Translations under genes and position numbers: made by a program
NCBI GenBank assembly: GCA_025464445.1
Contig: JAODLY010000004.1
Coordinates: 1 to 64,000, forward strand
DNA: 64,000 nt
Direction of reading: 5' to 3'
Source: Rhodoglobus sp.
GTDB lineage: Bacteria > Actinomycetota > Actinomycetes > Actinomycetales > Microbacteriaceae
Shown: positions 1 to 9,103 of the stretch, one piece after another
Layout: each line of letters begins with the position of its first letter
How positions within the stretch are numbered: the stretch's first letter is position 1
The notes under the pieces: model-generated
What the model saw: only the letters and a program-made list of their open reading frames with translations
The model's database searches: none
What the model was told of the DNA's origin: nothing

Positions 1-170
1 AGAAGGGGTCTTCGACCCCGCACACGGTCAAGGTGGCGAAGCTCTCCAAGGAGCAGGTTCGCTCGATCGCCGAGCAGAAGCAGGTCGACCTCAACGCGAA
101 CGACATTGAGGCCGCAATCAAGATCATCTCGGGCACCGCCCGGTCGATGGGAATCACGGTGGAGGCGTAA
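1..170 (+). CDS. rplK: 50S ribosomal protein L11, C-terminal fragment
   Basis: This reading frame is open at the left edge of the window, so only about 55 codons are present. They translate to [18 protein letters not shown]...[12 protein letters not shown] and end in TAA. This is the C-terminal RNA-binding domain of L11, which binds the GTPase-associated region of 23S rRNA; the closing SGTARSMGI segment is characteristic. The rplA start codon follows 2 nt after the stop, so the two genes form the usual rplKA operon and are probably translationally coupled. The first codons are outside the window. Confidence 0.95.
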   Translation, partial: KGSSTPHTVKVAKLSKEQVRSIAEQKQVDLNANDIEAAIKIISGTARSMGITVEA

Positions 171-172
171 TC

Positions 173-862
173 ATGGCTACGAAGTCCAAGGCATATCGCG
201 CCGCCGCCGAGAAGATCGAAGACGGCAAGTTCTACACCCCGAGCGAAGCAGTCACCGTCGCCCGCGAGACCGGATCGAAGAAGTTCGATTCGACCATCGA
301 GGTCGCGCTGAAGCTCGGTGTTGACCCGCGCAAGGCTGACCAGATGGTCCGCGGCACGGTCATCCTTCCGCACGGAACGGGCAAGACCGCCCGCGTCGTC
401 GTGTTCGCCACCGGTGCAGCGGCCGAGGCCGCGCTCGCCGCTGGCGCCGACGAGGTCGGTGGCGCTGAGCTCATCGAGAAGGTCGCCGCTGGCTACACCT
501 CGTTCGACTCCGCGGTCTCGACCCCTGAGCTCATGGGCCAGGTCGGTCGTCTCGGTAAGGTACTCGGCCCGCGTGGCCTCATGCCGAACCCGAAGACGGG
601 CACCGTAACGACGGATGTCGCCAAGGCTGTCTCCGACATCAAGGGCGTCAAGATCGAGTTCCGCGTCGACAAGCACTCCAACGTGCACTTCGTCGTGGGC
701 AAGGCCGGCTTCAGCCAGGACCAGCTCAGCGAGAACATCAAGGCTGCGATCGACGAGATCCTTCGTGCGAAGCCTTCGTCATCGAAGGGCCGCTACATCA
801 CCAAGGGAACCGTGTCGACAACCTTCGGCCCGGGCATCCCGTTGGATGTCAACGCGCTGTAA
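173..862 (+). CDS. rplA: 50S ribosomal protein L1
   Basis: This is a 229-residue protein of normal L1 length. It carries the diagnostic [14 protein letters not shown] segment in the middle and the two-domain L1 fold sequence pattern around it. L1 forms the L1 stalk of the large subunit, helps release deacylated tRNA, and in many bacteria represses its own operon. The ATG lies 2 nt after the rplK stop. A strong hairpin lies just downstream. The last 70 nt are overlapped on the opposite strand by the 3' end of the DUF1023 gene. Confidence 0.98.
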   Translation: MATKSKAYRAAAEKIEDGKFYTPSEAVTVARETGSKKFDSTIEVALKLGVDPRKADQMVRGTVILPHGTGKTARVVVFATGAAAEAALAAGADEVGGAELIEKVAAGYTSFDSAVSTPELMGQVGRLGKVLGPRGLMPNPKTGTVTTDVAKAVSDIKGVKIEFRVDKHSNVHFVVGKAGFSQDQLSENIKAAIDEILRAKPSSSKGRYITKGTVSTTFGPGIPLDVNAL

Positions 863-2211
863 CGAGACACAACCGAAGGGGACTCCGCGGGCGCGGGGTC
901 CCCTTCGTCGTTTGTCGGGGCTCCCGCAGTCCCGGCCGCCCCACTGGTGTGGTTGCGAGTGAGCGCCGGCGTGCTGACTATCCCTATGTTCGCGAGCGAC
1001 TGGGTGCCCGGGTCCAGGTATCCCTCCGAAGCCATGTGGCTCGCGTACAGCTGGTCCCGGGCCTTAGCGTCTGCGTGTCGTGTCCAGAGCGGGGACGCGG
1101 GATCGTCGTTCCACGGGGAGTGCACTATCGGCTCGTGCCCCGTGACCCCGAGAAGGTTCTTGGCCCCATTTACCGGGATGCGGGTGGCACCGAATGAGAT
1201 CTCGGCCGGGTCGCGCCTGTCGATGCGCCCCCACCGCGCCTCCTGGTCGGCGGCGGCCTCTGCCACATACACTCGCGTCGCGTGCAGGTCGAGCACGCTC
1301 GTGATGTGGGTGTCGACGCCGGCGGAGCCGAGCATGACGAAAGCCGCCACACCGAGGTCGGACTGCGAGAGTGCGAGTGCCGCGGTTGTCGCGCCGTAGG
1401 AGTGGGCGACGATGTTGACGACCGATTGCTCGCGCGTCCCCCTGGCCGCGCGCAGCCCAGAGATGTCCCGCTCGAGCAGCAGGGCGCCACGGGTCGCGTA
1501 AGTGTCCCTGGTGGCTTCCATGCCTGCTGGCGGTGTGCGGTAGCCCACCCATGCGATGACCGCGCGCCGTTTCGTTGCCCCCGCCGCGCCCTGCGCGTCG
1601 TACACGTTCTGCGCCGCCCGGGTCCAGAGCTGCATGTTCGTGCTCAGGGTGCCCATCCCCGGAACGACGAAGGTGACGAGCATCGCCGTGTCGAGGTTGC
1701 CGATGGCGATCGAGGCCAGTGGCGGCCGGTCGGAGGTGAGCTCGACGAGATAGCGCTTGCCATGGCCACCCCCGAGGGCGCCCTGGATGGCCTGCAGCGC
1801 GGCGAGGTACTCGACGGCGCTGAGGTCGACAGGGTTCTTCGTCAGTGCCGCGCTTGCGGCCGCCAGGTCGCGCACGAGTTCGGCTCGGTTCGCCGTGTTC
1901 CGCGAGGCGAAGTCGACTCCGGCGAGATTGCCGATGACCTCGGGCATCCTTGCGGTCAGCCGCTTCTGTTCGGCGCGCGGCACGGAGGTCCACCATCCGG
2001 CGACGACCGCGGGATCCGCATTGAACGCCTCGGGGGCGAGGCCAGGATGAGACGCGATGAACGCGGTCATCTCGACGGGAGCGATGTCCGCGAGCCGGGC
2101 GTGGTCGGTGACTCGCCAGTCCGGGGGCTCGCTCGGGGCGAGCGCGATCGTCGCGAGGGCGCACACGGCGGCCACAGCCACGAAGGCGACGCGTTGGGCG
2201 ATACGCCACAT
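793..2211 (-). CDS. Exported alpha/beta hydrolase of the DUF1023 type
   Basis: This 472-residue protein has a hydrophobic N-terminal segment (about residues 5-25) that looks like a signal peptide or anchor. Its DUF1023-like hydrolase core has the nucleophile elbow AHSYGAT, with the candidate catalytic Ser at residue 271. The ATG is chosen because AAGGAGGT lies 8 nt upstream. The substrate is unknown; proteins of this family are actinobacterial and often exported. The last roughly 50 residues are Gly/Ala/Pro-rich, and the final part is encoded antisense to the rplA terminator and the rplA 3' end. The gene is alone on its strand here. Confidence 0.8.
   Translation of the reverse strand: MWRIAQRVAFVAVAAVCALATIALAPSEPPDWRVTDHARLADIAPVEMTAFIASHPGLAPEAFNADPAVVAGWWTSVPRAEQKRLTARMPEVIGNLAGVDFASRNTANRAELVRDLAAASAALTKNPVDLSAVEYLAALQAIQGALGGGHGKRYLVELTSDRPPLASIAIGNLDTAMLVTFVVPGMGTLSTNMQLWTRAAQNVYDAQGAAGATKRRAVIAWVGYRTPPAGMEATRDTYATRGALLLERDISGLRAARGTREQSVVNIVAHSYGATTAALALSQSDLGVAAFVMLGSAGVDTHITSVLDLHATRVYVAEAAADQEARWGRIDRRDPAEISFGATRIPVNGAKNLLGVTGHEPIVHSPWNDDPASPLWTRHADAKARDQLYASHMASEGYLDPGTQSLANIGIVSTPALTRNHTSGAAGTAGAPTNDEGDPAPAESPSVVSRYSALTSNGMPGPKVVDTVPLVM
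874..907 (+). terminator. Hairpin terminator downstream of rplA
   Basis: CGAAGGGGAC pairs with GTCCCCTTCG, and an inner TCCGCG/CGCGGG helix carries one G-T pair. The hairpin is followed by TCGTTTGTC, a weak T tract. It ends the rplKA transcript, although it also lies inside the reading frame of the gene on the opposite strand. Confidence 0.75.
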
Positions 2212-2305
2212 ACCGGCGACCTCCTTGTCGCCCGTGTAAGACGGGTCTGGTGATCATGCTCTGTTCGTTACCAAATTGCAACTTTTGGGGAGGCATACTT
2301 GGACC

Positions 2306-2833
2306 GTGGTCGACGTGCGCGCAGCTGAACCGGATGACGCGGCGCTGCTGCACCGGCTCGCTGCCGCGACCTTCGCGCTCGCCTGCCCGCCGCACACGAC
2401 CCCGCAGGCGATCGAGGATTTCATCGCCACAACCCTCTCCGAGGCGAGCTTCGCGGCATACCTCGCCGACCCGGAGCGCGCGCTCTTCCTCGCGGAGGAC
2501 GACGCGGTCGCTGCCGGCTACACGATGATCGTGTTCGGCGAGCCGAAGGATGCCGACGCGGCCGCCGCGATCACCGTGCGTCCCACGGCGGAGCTCAGCA
2601 AGATCTACGTGCTCGAGGGACACCACGGGAAGGGTGTCGCCGCCGCGCTCATGGAGCGCTCGCTCGAAGCCGCGCGGGAGCGCGGGGCACGCACGATCTG
2701 GCTCGGCGTCAACCAGGAGAACGAGCGGGCCAACCGGTTCTACGAGAAGCAGGGCTTCGAGAGGGTCGGGACGAAACACTTCCTCGTCGGCGACCGCTAC
2801 GAGGACGATTTCGTCAGGGAACGTGCGCTCTAA
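2306..2833 (+). CDS. GNAT family N-acetyltransferase
   Basis: This protein of about 175 residues has a GNAT fold. It shows an acetyl-CoA loop in EGHHGKGVAAALME (Q/R-x-x-G-x-G/A style) and the C-terminal GVNQENERANRFYEKQGFE motif that is typical of the family. The ORF track opens at a TTG at 2276, but the GTG at 2306 is preceded by GGGGAGG and gives the usual N-terminus (VDVRAAEPDDAALL), so it is preferred. The acceptor substrate cannot be told. It resembles diamine or amino-acid N-acetyltransferases in its layout. The 3' end overlaps the convergent oxidoreductase gene by 4 nt. Confidence 0.85.
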   Translation: MVDVRAAEPDDAALLHRLAAATFALACPPHTTPQAIEDFIATTLSEASFAAYLADPERALFLAEDDAVAAGYTMIVFGEPKDADAAAAITVRPTAELSKIYVLEGHHGKGVAAALMERSLEAARERGARTIWLGVNQENERANRFYEKQGFERVGTKHFLVGDRYEDDFVRERAL

Positions 2834-3795
2834 CCGTCGCTGACCTTGAGCACGATCTTGCCCCGGGTGTGCCCGGTCTCGAGCGCCTCGTGCGCCTCTG
2901 CCACTTTGTCGAGGTCGAACACCTGGTCGACGAAGACGCGCACATCGCCGGACTCCAGTAGCCGCGAGATCACCGCGAGGGTGGAGCCGTCGGCGGAGAC
3001 CCGGTAACCGGACGCGCGAACGCCGGCAGCAGCGGCGTCCTCGGCGAGGGTCGGCCAGGTGCCGGTCGGCACGTTGACGATGAGGCCGCCAGGCTTGAGC
3101 ACCTGCAGCGAGCGGGTGCCGGTGTCATCCTTCAGGTTGCCGATCAGGTCGATGACGACGTCCACGTCGTGCACCACATCTTCGAACCGGGTTGTCGAGT
3201 AGTCGATGACCTCGCTCGCGCCGAGTTCGCGCAGCCAGCTCGAGTTGCGAGTCGACCCTGTGGTGATCACGTGCGCGCCGAAGAAGTTCGCGAACTGGAT
3301 GGCGAAGTGGCCAACCCCACCCGCGCCGGCGTGGATGAGTATGCGCTGGCCCTCGTGGGCTTTCGCGACGTCCACCACAGCACCCCATGCGGTCATCGCG
3401 GCGAGCGGCACTGCCGCTGCCTCGACGTGCGAGAGGGCTCGTGGCTTGCGGGCGATGCACATCGCGGGCACGGCGATGTACTCCGCATAAGTGCCGCCGA
3501 AGCGCGGAACCATGGTCATTCCGTAGACCTCGTCGCCGGGCTTGATCGGGTGCGATTCGTACGACGACTCGACGACGATGCCGCTGAAGTCGTTGCCCAG
3601 GATCACCGGGTACTTCGTGAACGCGCCCGCGACTCCTTTGCCGGAGCGCGTCTTCACGTCTTGCGGGTTGACGCCGGCCGCCACGACTTTGACGAGGAAT
3701 TCGGCGTTGACTTTGACGGGCAGCTCGACGTCCGCGGCGCGCAGCACATCGGGCCCGCCGGTCGCTTCAATTACGATGGCTCGCATCGTGGTCAT
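2830..3795 (-). CDS. Zinc-independent MDR family NADPH:quinone oxidoreductase-like protein
   Basis: This is a medium-chain dehydrogenase/reductase of about 321 residues with a GroES-like N-domain and a Rossmann domain. The Rossmann domain has a nucleotide-binding turn in HAGAGGVGHFAIQFA. No structural-zinc cysteine cluster is visible, so it falls in the quinone oxidoreductase/enoyl reductase branch. The ATG at 3795 is chosen over the upstream start in the ORF track because GGGGAGG lies 7 nt before it. It probably reduces quinones or reactive carbonyls with NADPH. It is a single-gene unit facing away from the DUF998 gene. Confidence 0.85.
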   Translation of the reverse strand: MTTMRAIVIEATGGPDVLRAADVELPVKVNAEFLVKVVAAGVNPQDVKTRSGKGVAGAFTKYPVILGNDFSGIVVESSYESHPIKPGDEVYGMTMVPRFGGTYAEYIAVPAMCIARKPRALSHVEAAAVPLAAMTAWGAVVDVAKAHEGQRILIHAGAGGVGHFAIQFANFFGAHVITTGSTRNSSWLRELGASEVIDYSTTRFEDVVHDVDVVIDLIGNLKDDTGTRSLQVLKPGGLIVNVPTGTWPTLAEDAAAAGVRASGYRVSADGSTLAVISRLLESGDVRVFVDQVFDLDKVAEAHEALETGHTRGKIVLKVSDG

Positions 3796-3955
3796 TCGCT
3801 GGCCTCCCCGCCGTACTTCCCCACCCAAGTAAAGGGTGCCAATGATTCGGCGTTGTTACGGCGATGTCACTTCGTTGCAAACTATCGGCTGCGGCTAGTC
3901 TTCGTTGATGCGCGCAGCGAATCCCCCCGGCTCGAACCCGAGGGGGCGGGAGGTC

Positions 3956-4666
3956 ATGCTGCTCGGCGACAACTGGCACAGGGCCGAGGTCGCGGCAGCC
4001 GTCGTGGGATGCCTGCTCGTGACCGCCGCGCTCGCGATCATCTGGGCCGCGCGGCTGAGCATCCCGCGCGAACTCTACGTGAGCGAGCTCGGAGCCGAGG
4101 GGATGCCCACCGCCAGGTGGTTCGAGGCCGCACTGCTGCTCGTGGTGTTCGGCGGCAGTGCTATCGCCTGGGCCGGGCGCAGGGTCAACTCGCGCCTGAG
4201 GGCGCTGAGCGCGTGGACCCCCGCCGTCTCCCTGTGGATCGCATGCGGCTTCTTCCTCTTCGCTTCGCAGGTGACCTGCACGAGCGGGTGCCCGCTGCCC
4301 TACGGCTCGACGTTCAATATGCAGGACTTCATGCACACGCTCGCTGCGGTGCTCGCCTTCACCGCGGCATGCTGGGCGATGCTCCAGTCGTCGTTCGCAC
4401 ATGACCAGAGGCTGCTGTCGGTCTTCTCGGCCACGATGGGAATCCTGGTCGCCGTGATCGCGGGCACTGGCGGCCTGTTCTCGCTGTTCCGGTTCCAGGT
4501 GGTGCTCGGCAGTCGGCTCGAGTTCGTCGCCACCACGTTGGCGATAGCGTGGCTCGTCGTGTTCGGCGCGGTGCTCGCAGCACGGGCCATCCGCGACCGT
4601 AGTCCGTTGCCCGTGCTGGTCTCAGCGCCGCATGAGGCCGAGCAGGCGGTTCGCGAGGCCAACTAG
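3956..4666 (+). CDS. DUF998 family integral membrane protein
   Basis: This protein of about 236 residues has six hydrophobic segments. It carries the DUF998 signatures ISELGA-like (YVSELGAEGMP) after the first helix and a CPLPYG...D..H segment before the fourth. The function of the family is not established. The ATG at 3956 has GGGAGG just upstream; the ORF track starts 17 codons earlier at an ATG with no clear ribosome site. The last 45 nt overlap the convergent YqaJ-type gene. Confidence 0.75.
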   Translation: MLLGDNWHRAEVAAAVVGCLLVTAALAIIWAARLSIPRELYVSELGAEGMPTARWFEAALLLVVFGGSAIAWAGRRVNSRLRALSAWTPAVSLWIACGFFLFASQVTCTSGCPLPYGSTFNMQDFMHTLAAVLAFTAACWAMLQSSFAHDQRLLSVFSATMGILVAVIAGTGGLFSLFRFQVVLGSRLEFVATTLAIAWLVVFGAVLAARAIRDRSPLPVLVSAPHEAEQAVREAN

Positions 4667-5227
4667 CACGTGGATCTCGTTGTCGTCGCGCTCGACCCAG
4701 CGGGCTTCCGGTTCCGCGTTTGTCGGGATGAAGTCGTCGTGCTGCTCCCACACGACGAGCGTGCGGTCGGCGCCGAGCACGTACTGCTGCCACCAGACCT
4801 GCCGCAGGTAGGAGCGCGGGATGCTGCGCCAGGCATGGCCGGTGGTCTTGATCTCTGCGAGCACGACCGCGCCATTGTGAACGGCGACGCCGTCGGGGGT
4901 CGCGAGATGATACGGCTCACCGTGTGCGTGGTACAGCGCGGTGCTCGGCTCGATGCGGTGGCGCGCACGCACCCAGCGGGCGATCTCCGGCTCCCTGGCC
5001 CTGCCGTGATCGGTGAAGGCGTTTCCGCCGAAACCCGAACCGAGGAGCTTGTCTTGCAGCACCGCCTGCAGGGCGCGCTCGCTCGAGAGCCGGGCGACAT
5101 CCGTTGCCGTGACGCCACGGCTGCGGGCGCGGATCCAGGCGACCCGGTCTTCGGTGTGGGCCACAATCCGAGCTCTATGATCCGGGGCAGGCAACTCCCA
5201 GAGGTCGAGCTCCGGCTGCATGGTCAC
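4622..5227 (-). CDS. YqaJ-type (lambda exonuclease-like) nuclease domain protein
   Basis: This 201-residue protein has the YqaJ/PD-(D/E)XK layout. GVTATDVARL lies near the N-terminus, followed by the TPDG and EIKTTG active-site strand, then QVWWQQYVLGADRTLVVWE. The Asp and the Glu-x-Lys of the nuclease core are therefore present. Such proteins usually come from phage recombination modules, but no phage genes are nearby, so this is a stand-alone chromosomal copy. A GTG (5227) and an ATG (5221) are both possible starts. The in vivo role is not known. Confidence 0.75.
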   Translation of the reverse strand: MTMQPELDLWELPAPDHRARIVAHTEDRVAWIRARSRGVTATDVARLSSERALQAVLQDKLLGSGFGGNAFTDHGRAREPEIARWVRARHRIEPSTALYHAHGEPYHLATPDGVAVHNGAVVLAEIKTTGHAWRSIPRSYLRQVWWQQYVLGADRTLVVWEQHDDFIPTNAEPEARWVERDDNEIHVLVGLANRLLGLMRR

Positions 5228-5262
5228 GGCTCAATTGTCGCCTCTGCGTGCGACTTCGGCCG

Positions 5263-6450
5263 CTAACCCGCCAGCAGCGCGTCGACTCCCTGCGGCGAAA
5301 GTGCATGCTCGCTCGCGAGGACGCTCGCGCCGATCACCCCGGCCGTCGAGCCAGCTGAGGAAAGCACTATCGACAGCGACGAGGTCGCGATGGGCATCGA
5401 GCGTGCGTACACCACATCGTGGATGCCAGCGATGAGATGCTCGCCAGCGCCGGCCATCGACCCCCCGATCACTATCACCGACGGGTTGATGAGGCTCACG
5501 CAGGTGGTGAGCACCTCGCCGATGTCCCTGCCAGCCTGGTGCACGGCGTCGATCGCCGCCTGGTTGCCCTCCGCGACGAGGGCGAGCACCTCCGCGGCGG
5601 TCTCGGCCGGGATGCCCTGCTGCCTGAGCTGCCTGGCGATAGCCGGACCGGATGCCATGGCCTCGAGGCATCCCGTGTTGCCGCAGTCGCACACCACGCC
5701 GTCGCCGCGCGCGACCCGCACGTGGCCGAGATCCCCGGCAGTACCCTGGGCGCCGCGCTGGAGCGACCCACCCGAGATGATGCCGGAGCCGATGCCGGTC
5801 GCGACTTTCACGAACAGCAGGTCGTCCACCTCGGGGAAGGCGATCGTGCGTTCCCCGATCGCCATGATGTTCACGTCGTTGTCGACGAGGGCGGGGATGC
5901 CGAGGTGATCCATCATCCACCCGGGCACGTCGAAGCCGTCCCAGCCGGGCATGATCGGCGGCCGCACCGCGCGACCGGTGGCGTGCTCGACGGGGCCGGG
6001 CAGGCCGATGCCAGCGGCGACGAGGTCACGCTCGTTGCGACCGATCGAGGCCAGGAGGGCCCGCGCCGTCTCGACAACGTGCTGCAGCACCCGCTCCGGG
6101 CCGTCGGCGATCGGCCTGAGCTGCAGGTCGCTCGCGAGAATTGTCGATGACAGGTCGCTCAGCACGACCGACTGGTGGCTCGCGCCGCAGTCGACGGCGA
6201 GCACGATGCGCGCGCCGGGGTTGAGCGCGAACTGCGATGGCGGGCGTCCCCCGCTCGACGCGGCCTCGCCGACGGGGGCAATGAGCCCGAGCTCGAGCAG
6301 TTCGTCGACCCGCAGCCCGACCGTGGAGCGTGCAAGACCGGCGAGTTCGGCGAGCTCGGCACGGGTGTGTGGGTTGCCGTCGCGGAGCAGCTGGAAGAGT
6401 TCGCTCGCGCCGGATGGGCCGGCGATGACAGCTCGGCGCGTGTCGCTCAT
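5263..6450 (-). CDS. ROK family transcriptional regulator
   Basis: This 395-residue regulator has an N-terminal winged helix (about residues 15-60, ELAGLARSTVGLRVDELLELGLI) and a ROK sugar-kinase-like domain. It keeps the zinc site GDLGHVRV ... CDCGNTGCLE (His 243, Cys 254, 256, 261). It is divergent from the isomerase/dehydrogenase pair at 6557-8406, which it most likely represses until a sugar or sugar derivative binds. The ligand cannot be read from sequence. The other two ROK proteins of the window (41990-43177, 54119-55345) are similarly built and also sit beside sugar genes. Confidence 0.9.
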   Translation of the reverse strand: MSDTRRAVIAGPSGASELFQLLRDGNPHTRAELAELAGLARSTVGLRVDELLELGLIAPVGEAASSGGRPPSQFALNPGARIVLAVDCGASHQSVVLSDLSSTILASDLQLRPIADGPERVLQHVVETARALLASIGRNERDLVAAGIGLPGPVEHATGRAVRPPIMPGWDGFDVPGWMMDHLGIPALVDNDVNIMAIGERTIAFPEVDDLLFVKVATGIGSGIISGGSLQRGAQGTAGDLGHVRVARGDGVVCDCGNTGCLEAMASGPAIARQLRQQGIPAETAAEVLALVAEGNQAAIDAVHQAGRDIGEVLTTCVSLINPSVIVIGGSMAGAGEHLIAGIHDVVYARSMPIATSSLSIVLSSAGSTAGVIGASVLASEHALSPQGVDALLAG

Positions 6451-6483
6451 GGCGCAAGTAAATCACGCCGTCCGTCCTTTTGC

Positions 6484-6513
6484 TTGTCAGTCGTACAAAG
6501 TCCTCCCTAGAGT
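6484..6513 (+). promoter_or_regulatory. Possible promoter of the isomerase/dehydrogenase operon
   Basis: TTGTCA, an 18-nt spacer and TAGAGT lie 44 nt before the isomerase ATG, in the ROK-facing intergenic gap. The match to sigma-70-like consensus is fair only, so this is an inference. Confidence 0.35.
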
Positions 6514-6556
6514 CGACAGTGACCCCATCCCCGCTCGACGATCACCGGAAGAAACC

Positions 6557-7303
6557 ATGGAAGCAACGCCACTGTCCGTGCAGCTCTACACGATCCGGCG
6601 GGCGCTCGCCGCCGATCCTGCCGCTGCGCTCGAGCGACTCGCAGGGCTGGGGTTCACCACCGCCGAGCTGTTCGGCCTGCTCGATCATGCCGCCACCTAC
6701 GCTGCCCTGCTTCCGCGGTTCGGGCTCACACCTTCCTCGACGCACGCGAAACTGCTTGGCCAGGATCTCGTTCCCGTCATCCAGGCGGCGAAGGCCGTCG
6801 GCGTGACGACGATAATCGAGCCGTCGACGCCCACCGAACTGTGGAACGACTCAGATGCCGTTGTCGACGCTGCCGAGCAGCTGAACCAGATTGCGCAGAT
6901 CGCGGCGGACGAGGGCATCACCGTCGGCTATCACAACCACTGGGGGGAGCTGGAGAGCGCACTCGATGGCACGAGTGGGCTAGAGGCATTCGCCGACAAT
7001 CTCGACCCGTCGGTCGTGCTCGAGGTCGACACCTATTGGGCCGAGGTTGGCGGGGTGCCCGCGGTCGGCCTGCTCGAGCGGCTCGGTGACCGGGTGCGTT
7101 TCATCCACGTGAAAGACGGCGACCTCAGCCGTGACGACACCAAACAGGTAGCCGTCGGAAGCGGCGGGATGCCCGTGCGCGAGATTCTCGCCGCGGCCCC
7201 GCACGCCGTACGTGTCGTCGAACTCGACGACTTCGACGGTGACGTGTTCGACGCGCTCGCGGCCAGCGCCGACTGGCTCACCGCGAACGGGGAGCGCTTG
7301 TGA
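6557..7303 (+). CDS. Sugar phosphate isomerase/epimerase (AP-endonuclease-2 type TIM barrel)
   Basis: This is a 248-residue TIM-barrel protein. It carries the family pattern MSVQLYTIR-like at the start, IIEPSTP, GYHNHWGE, VLEVDTYWAEVGG and FIHVKDGD, the last three supplying likely metal ligands. The ATG at 6557 is preceded by GGAAGA and matches the family start; the ORF track extends about 200 codons too far upstream. It forms an operon with the Gfo/Idh gene, whose GTG overlaps its TGA by 4 nt. Such pairs often oxidise then isomerise a cyclitol or keto-sugar. The substrate is unknown. Confidence 0.85.
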   Translation: MEATPLSVQLYTIRRALAADPAAALERLAGLGFTTAELFGLLDHAATYAALLPRFGLTPSSTHAKLLGQDLVPVIQAAKAVGVTTIIEPSTPTELWNDSDAVVDAAEQLNQIAQIAADEGITVGYHNHWGELESALDGTSGLEAFADNLDPSVVLEVDTYWAEVGGVPAVGLLERLGDRVRFIHVKDGDLSRDDTKQVAVGSGGMPVREILAAAPHAVRVVELDDFDGDVFDALAASADWLTANGERL

Positions 7304-8406
7304 CGACAGGCGGGCCGGTCGGCGTCGGCGTGATCGGCGCCGGTGTCATCAGCACCCAGTACCTCGAGAACCTCACGACATTTCCCGACCTGAAGGTGCT
7401 GTTCATCGCGGACATCGACCTGGAGCGTGCGAAAGCGCAGGCGGAGAAGTTCCAGGTGCCGGGCAGCGGCACCGTCGAGCAGCTGCTCGCCGAGCCGGAC
7501 ATCGAGATCGTCGTGAACCTGACAGTCCCCGCCGCGCACGTCGAGATCGCGCTGCAGGTCATCGCCGCGGGCAAGAACGCCTGGACGGAGAAGCCATTCT
7601 CCCTCGACCGCGAGAGCGGCAGGGCGCTGCTTGCTGAAGCCCGTCGTCTCGGGCTACGGGTGGCTACCGCGCCGGACACGTTCCTCGGTGCGGGGCTGCA
7701 GACCGGGCGGCGGATCATCGCGAACGGCGAGATCGGTGTGCCGCTCACCGCGATCGCGATGTTCCAGGTCGCTGGACCGGAGTCGTGGCATCCCAACGCC
7801 GACTTCTATTACGCGAAAGGTGGCGGCCCGCTCTTCGACATGGGCCCGTACTACCTGACGGCCCTCGTGCAGAATCTCGGGCCGGTCAGCCGGGTAAGTG
7901 CTGTCGGCTCGCGTTCGACAGCCATCCGCACGATCGCTGCGGGACCGCGGGCGGGCGAGACCTTCCCGGTCGATGTCGACACGCATCTCGGGGCGCTCCT
8001 CGAGTTCGAGGGCGGTGCGTCGGCGCAGTGCGTGTTCAGCTTCCAGTCGAGCATCCGACGCGTCGGGTTCATCGAGATCGACGGAACCGCCGGGGCGATC
8101 GTGTTCCCGGACCCGAACATGTTCGACGGCGAGCTCACCCTCTGGAGAGACGGCGTGGATGAGCCCGAGAGGATCGCGGCCAGCGGGGTGCTCAGCTCCC
8201 GCGGCACGGGCGTGGTCGAGCTCGCGCAGGCCATCCGGGGCAATCGGCCGGAGCAGGCATCGGGGGAGCTCGGCTACCACATCGTCGACATCATGGCGTC
8301 GATCACGGATGCCGCGGCATCCGGTGACTGGGTCGCGGTGCAGAGCACCGTCGTGCCTGGCGCCGCGCTCCCCGAGCACTGGGACCCGAGGAGCGCGACC
8401 CTTTAG
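7300..8406 (+). CDS. Gfo/Idh/MocA family NAD(P)-dependent oxidoreductase
   Basis: This is a 368-residue two-domain dehydrogenase. The Rossmann turn GVGVIGAGVISTQYL lies at the N-terminus, and the family EKPFSL motif provides the Lys of the active site. The C-domain contains a GGGPLFDMGPYYLT segment with a Gly-rich turn and Asp. The GTG start overlaps the preceding stop (GTGA), and GGGGAG lies inside the upstream gene, so the two proteins are probably made in step. It likely oxidises a sugar or inositol-like compound. It is regulated with the isomerase, presumably by the divergent ROK protein. Confidence 0.88.
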   Translation: MTTGGPVGVGVIGAGVISTQYLENLTTFPDLKVLFIADIDLERAKAQAEKFQVPGSGTVEQLLAEPDIEIVVNLTVPAAHVEIALQVIAAGKNAWTEKPFSLDRESGRALLAEARRLGLRVATAPDTFLGAGLQTGRRIIANGEIGVPLTAIAMFQVAGPESWHPNADFYYAKGGGPLFDMGPYYLTALVQNLGPVSRVSAVGSRSTAIRTIAAGPRAGETFPVDVDTHLGALLEFEGGASAQCVFSFQSSIRRVGFIEIDGTAGAIVFPDPNMFDGELTLWRDGVDEPERIAASGVLSSRGTGVVELAQAIRGNRPEQASGELGYHIVDIMASITDAAASGDWVAVQSTVVPGAALPEHWDPRSATL

Positions 8407-9074
8407 GCCTTCTCCGAGACCTTTCCCTGCTTGATGTGGATGCGGCGCTCCGCGCGCTTCGCCACCGCCGTGTCGTGGGTCACGACCACGAGGGTGAGGC
8501 CCTTGTCACGCCACAAGCCCTCGAGCAGTGCCATGATCTCGTCACGGGTTTCCTCGTCGAGGTTGCCTGTCGGCTCGTCGGCGAGCAGCACATCCGGGTT
8601 CTTCACGAGCGCCCGGGCGATAGCCACGCGCTGCTGCTGGCCACCCGAGAGCTCGGCCGGCCGGTGCGTTCCCCGGTCACCGAGGCCGACGTCGGCAAGC
8701 GCCTGCGCCGCGCGCGATTTGCGCTCGGCGGAGCTGATGCCCAGCGGCGCGAGCGCCGTCTCGACGTTCTCCTGCGCGGTGAGCGTCGGGATGAGGTTGA
8801 ACCCCTGGAACACGAACCCGATCTCTTTTGCACGAATGCCGGCGAGCTTCGAGTCGGGCATCGCGGAGAGCACATCGGTGCCCAGGGCCACGGACCCGCT
8901 CGTCGGCCGTTCGAGCGCACCCAGCATCTGCAGGAGTGTGGACTTGCCCCCGCCGGTCGGGCCCTGGATCACGATCATCTGGCCGTCGGGGATGGTCAGG
9001 CTCACGTCGCTAAGGGCGGTGACCTTGCGTCGGGTCTGGTCGTAGGTTTTTGTGACGTTCTTCAGTTCATACAT
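8403..9074 (-). CDS. ABC transporter ATP-binding protein (MacB/LolD type)
   Basis: This ATPase of about 223 residues has Walker A GPTGGGKST, signature LSGGQQQRVAIARAL, and Walker B VLLADEPTGNLD. The DEPTGNLDE pattern is the one seen in MacB/LolD/FtsE exporters. The ATG at 9074 fits the domain start (MYELKNVTKTYDQ) and has AAGGA upstream; the ORF track begins 27 codons earlier. It pairs with the FtsX-type permease encoded just upstream and is probably regulated by the two-component system that is divergent from them. The cargo is unknown; lipids, peptides and antibiotics are all possible. Confidence 0.9.
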   Translation of the reverse strand: MYELKNVTKTYDQTRRKVTALSDVSLTIPDGQMIVIQGPTGGGKSTLLQMLGALERPTSGSVALGTDVLSAMPDSKLAGIRAKEIGFVFQGFNLIPTLTAQENVETALAPLGISSAERKSRAAQALADVGLGDRGTHRPAELSGGQQQRVAIARALVKNPDVLLADEPTGNLDEETRDEIMALLEGLWRDKGLTLVVVTHDTAVAKRAERRIHIKQGKVSEKA

Positions 9075-9103
9075 TTCTTGTTTTCCTTCGTGTGTGCTCT
9101 GGG

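Noticed and set aside
1064-2779. A 571-residue Arg-rich minus-strand ORF
   Set aside because: It is out of frame with the DUF1023 and GNAT genes and has no recognisable domain.
4622-5227. A prophage remnant suggested by the YqaJ-type nuclease
   Set aside because: No integrase, recT, terminase or structural phage genes are near, and codon use looks like that of its neighbours.
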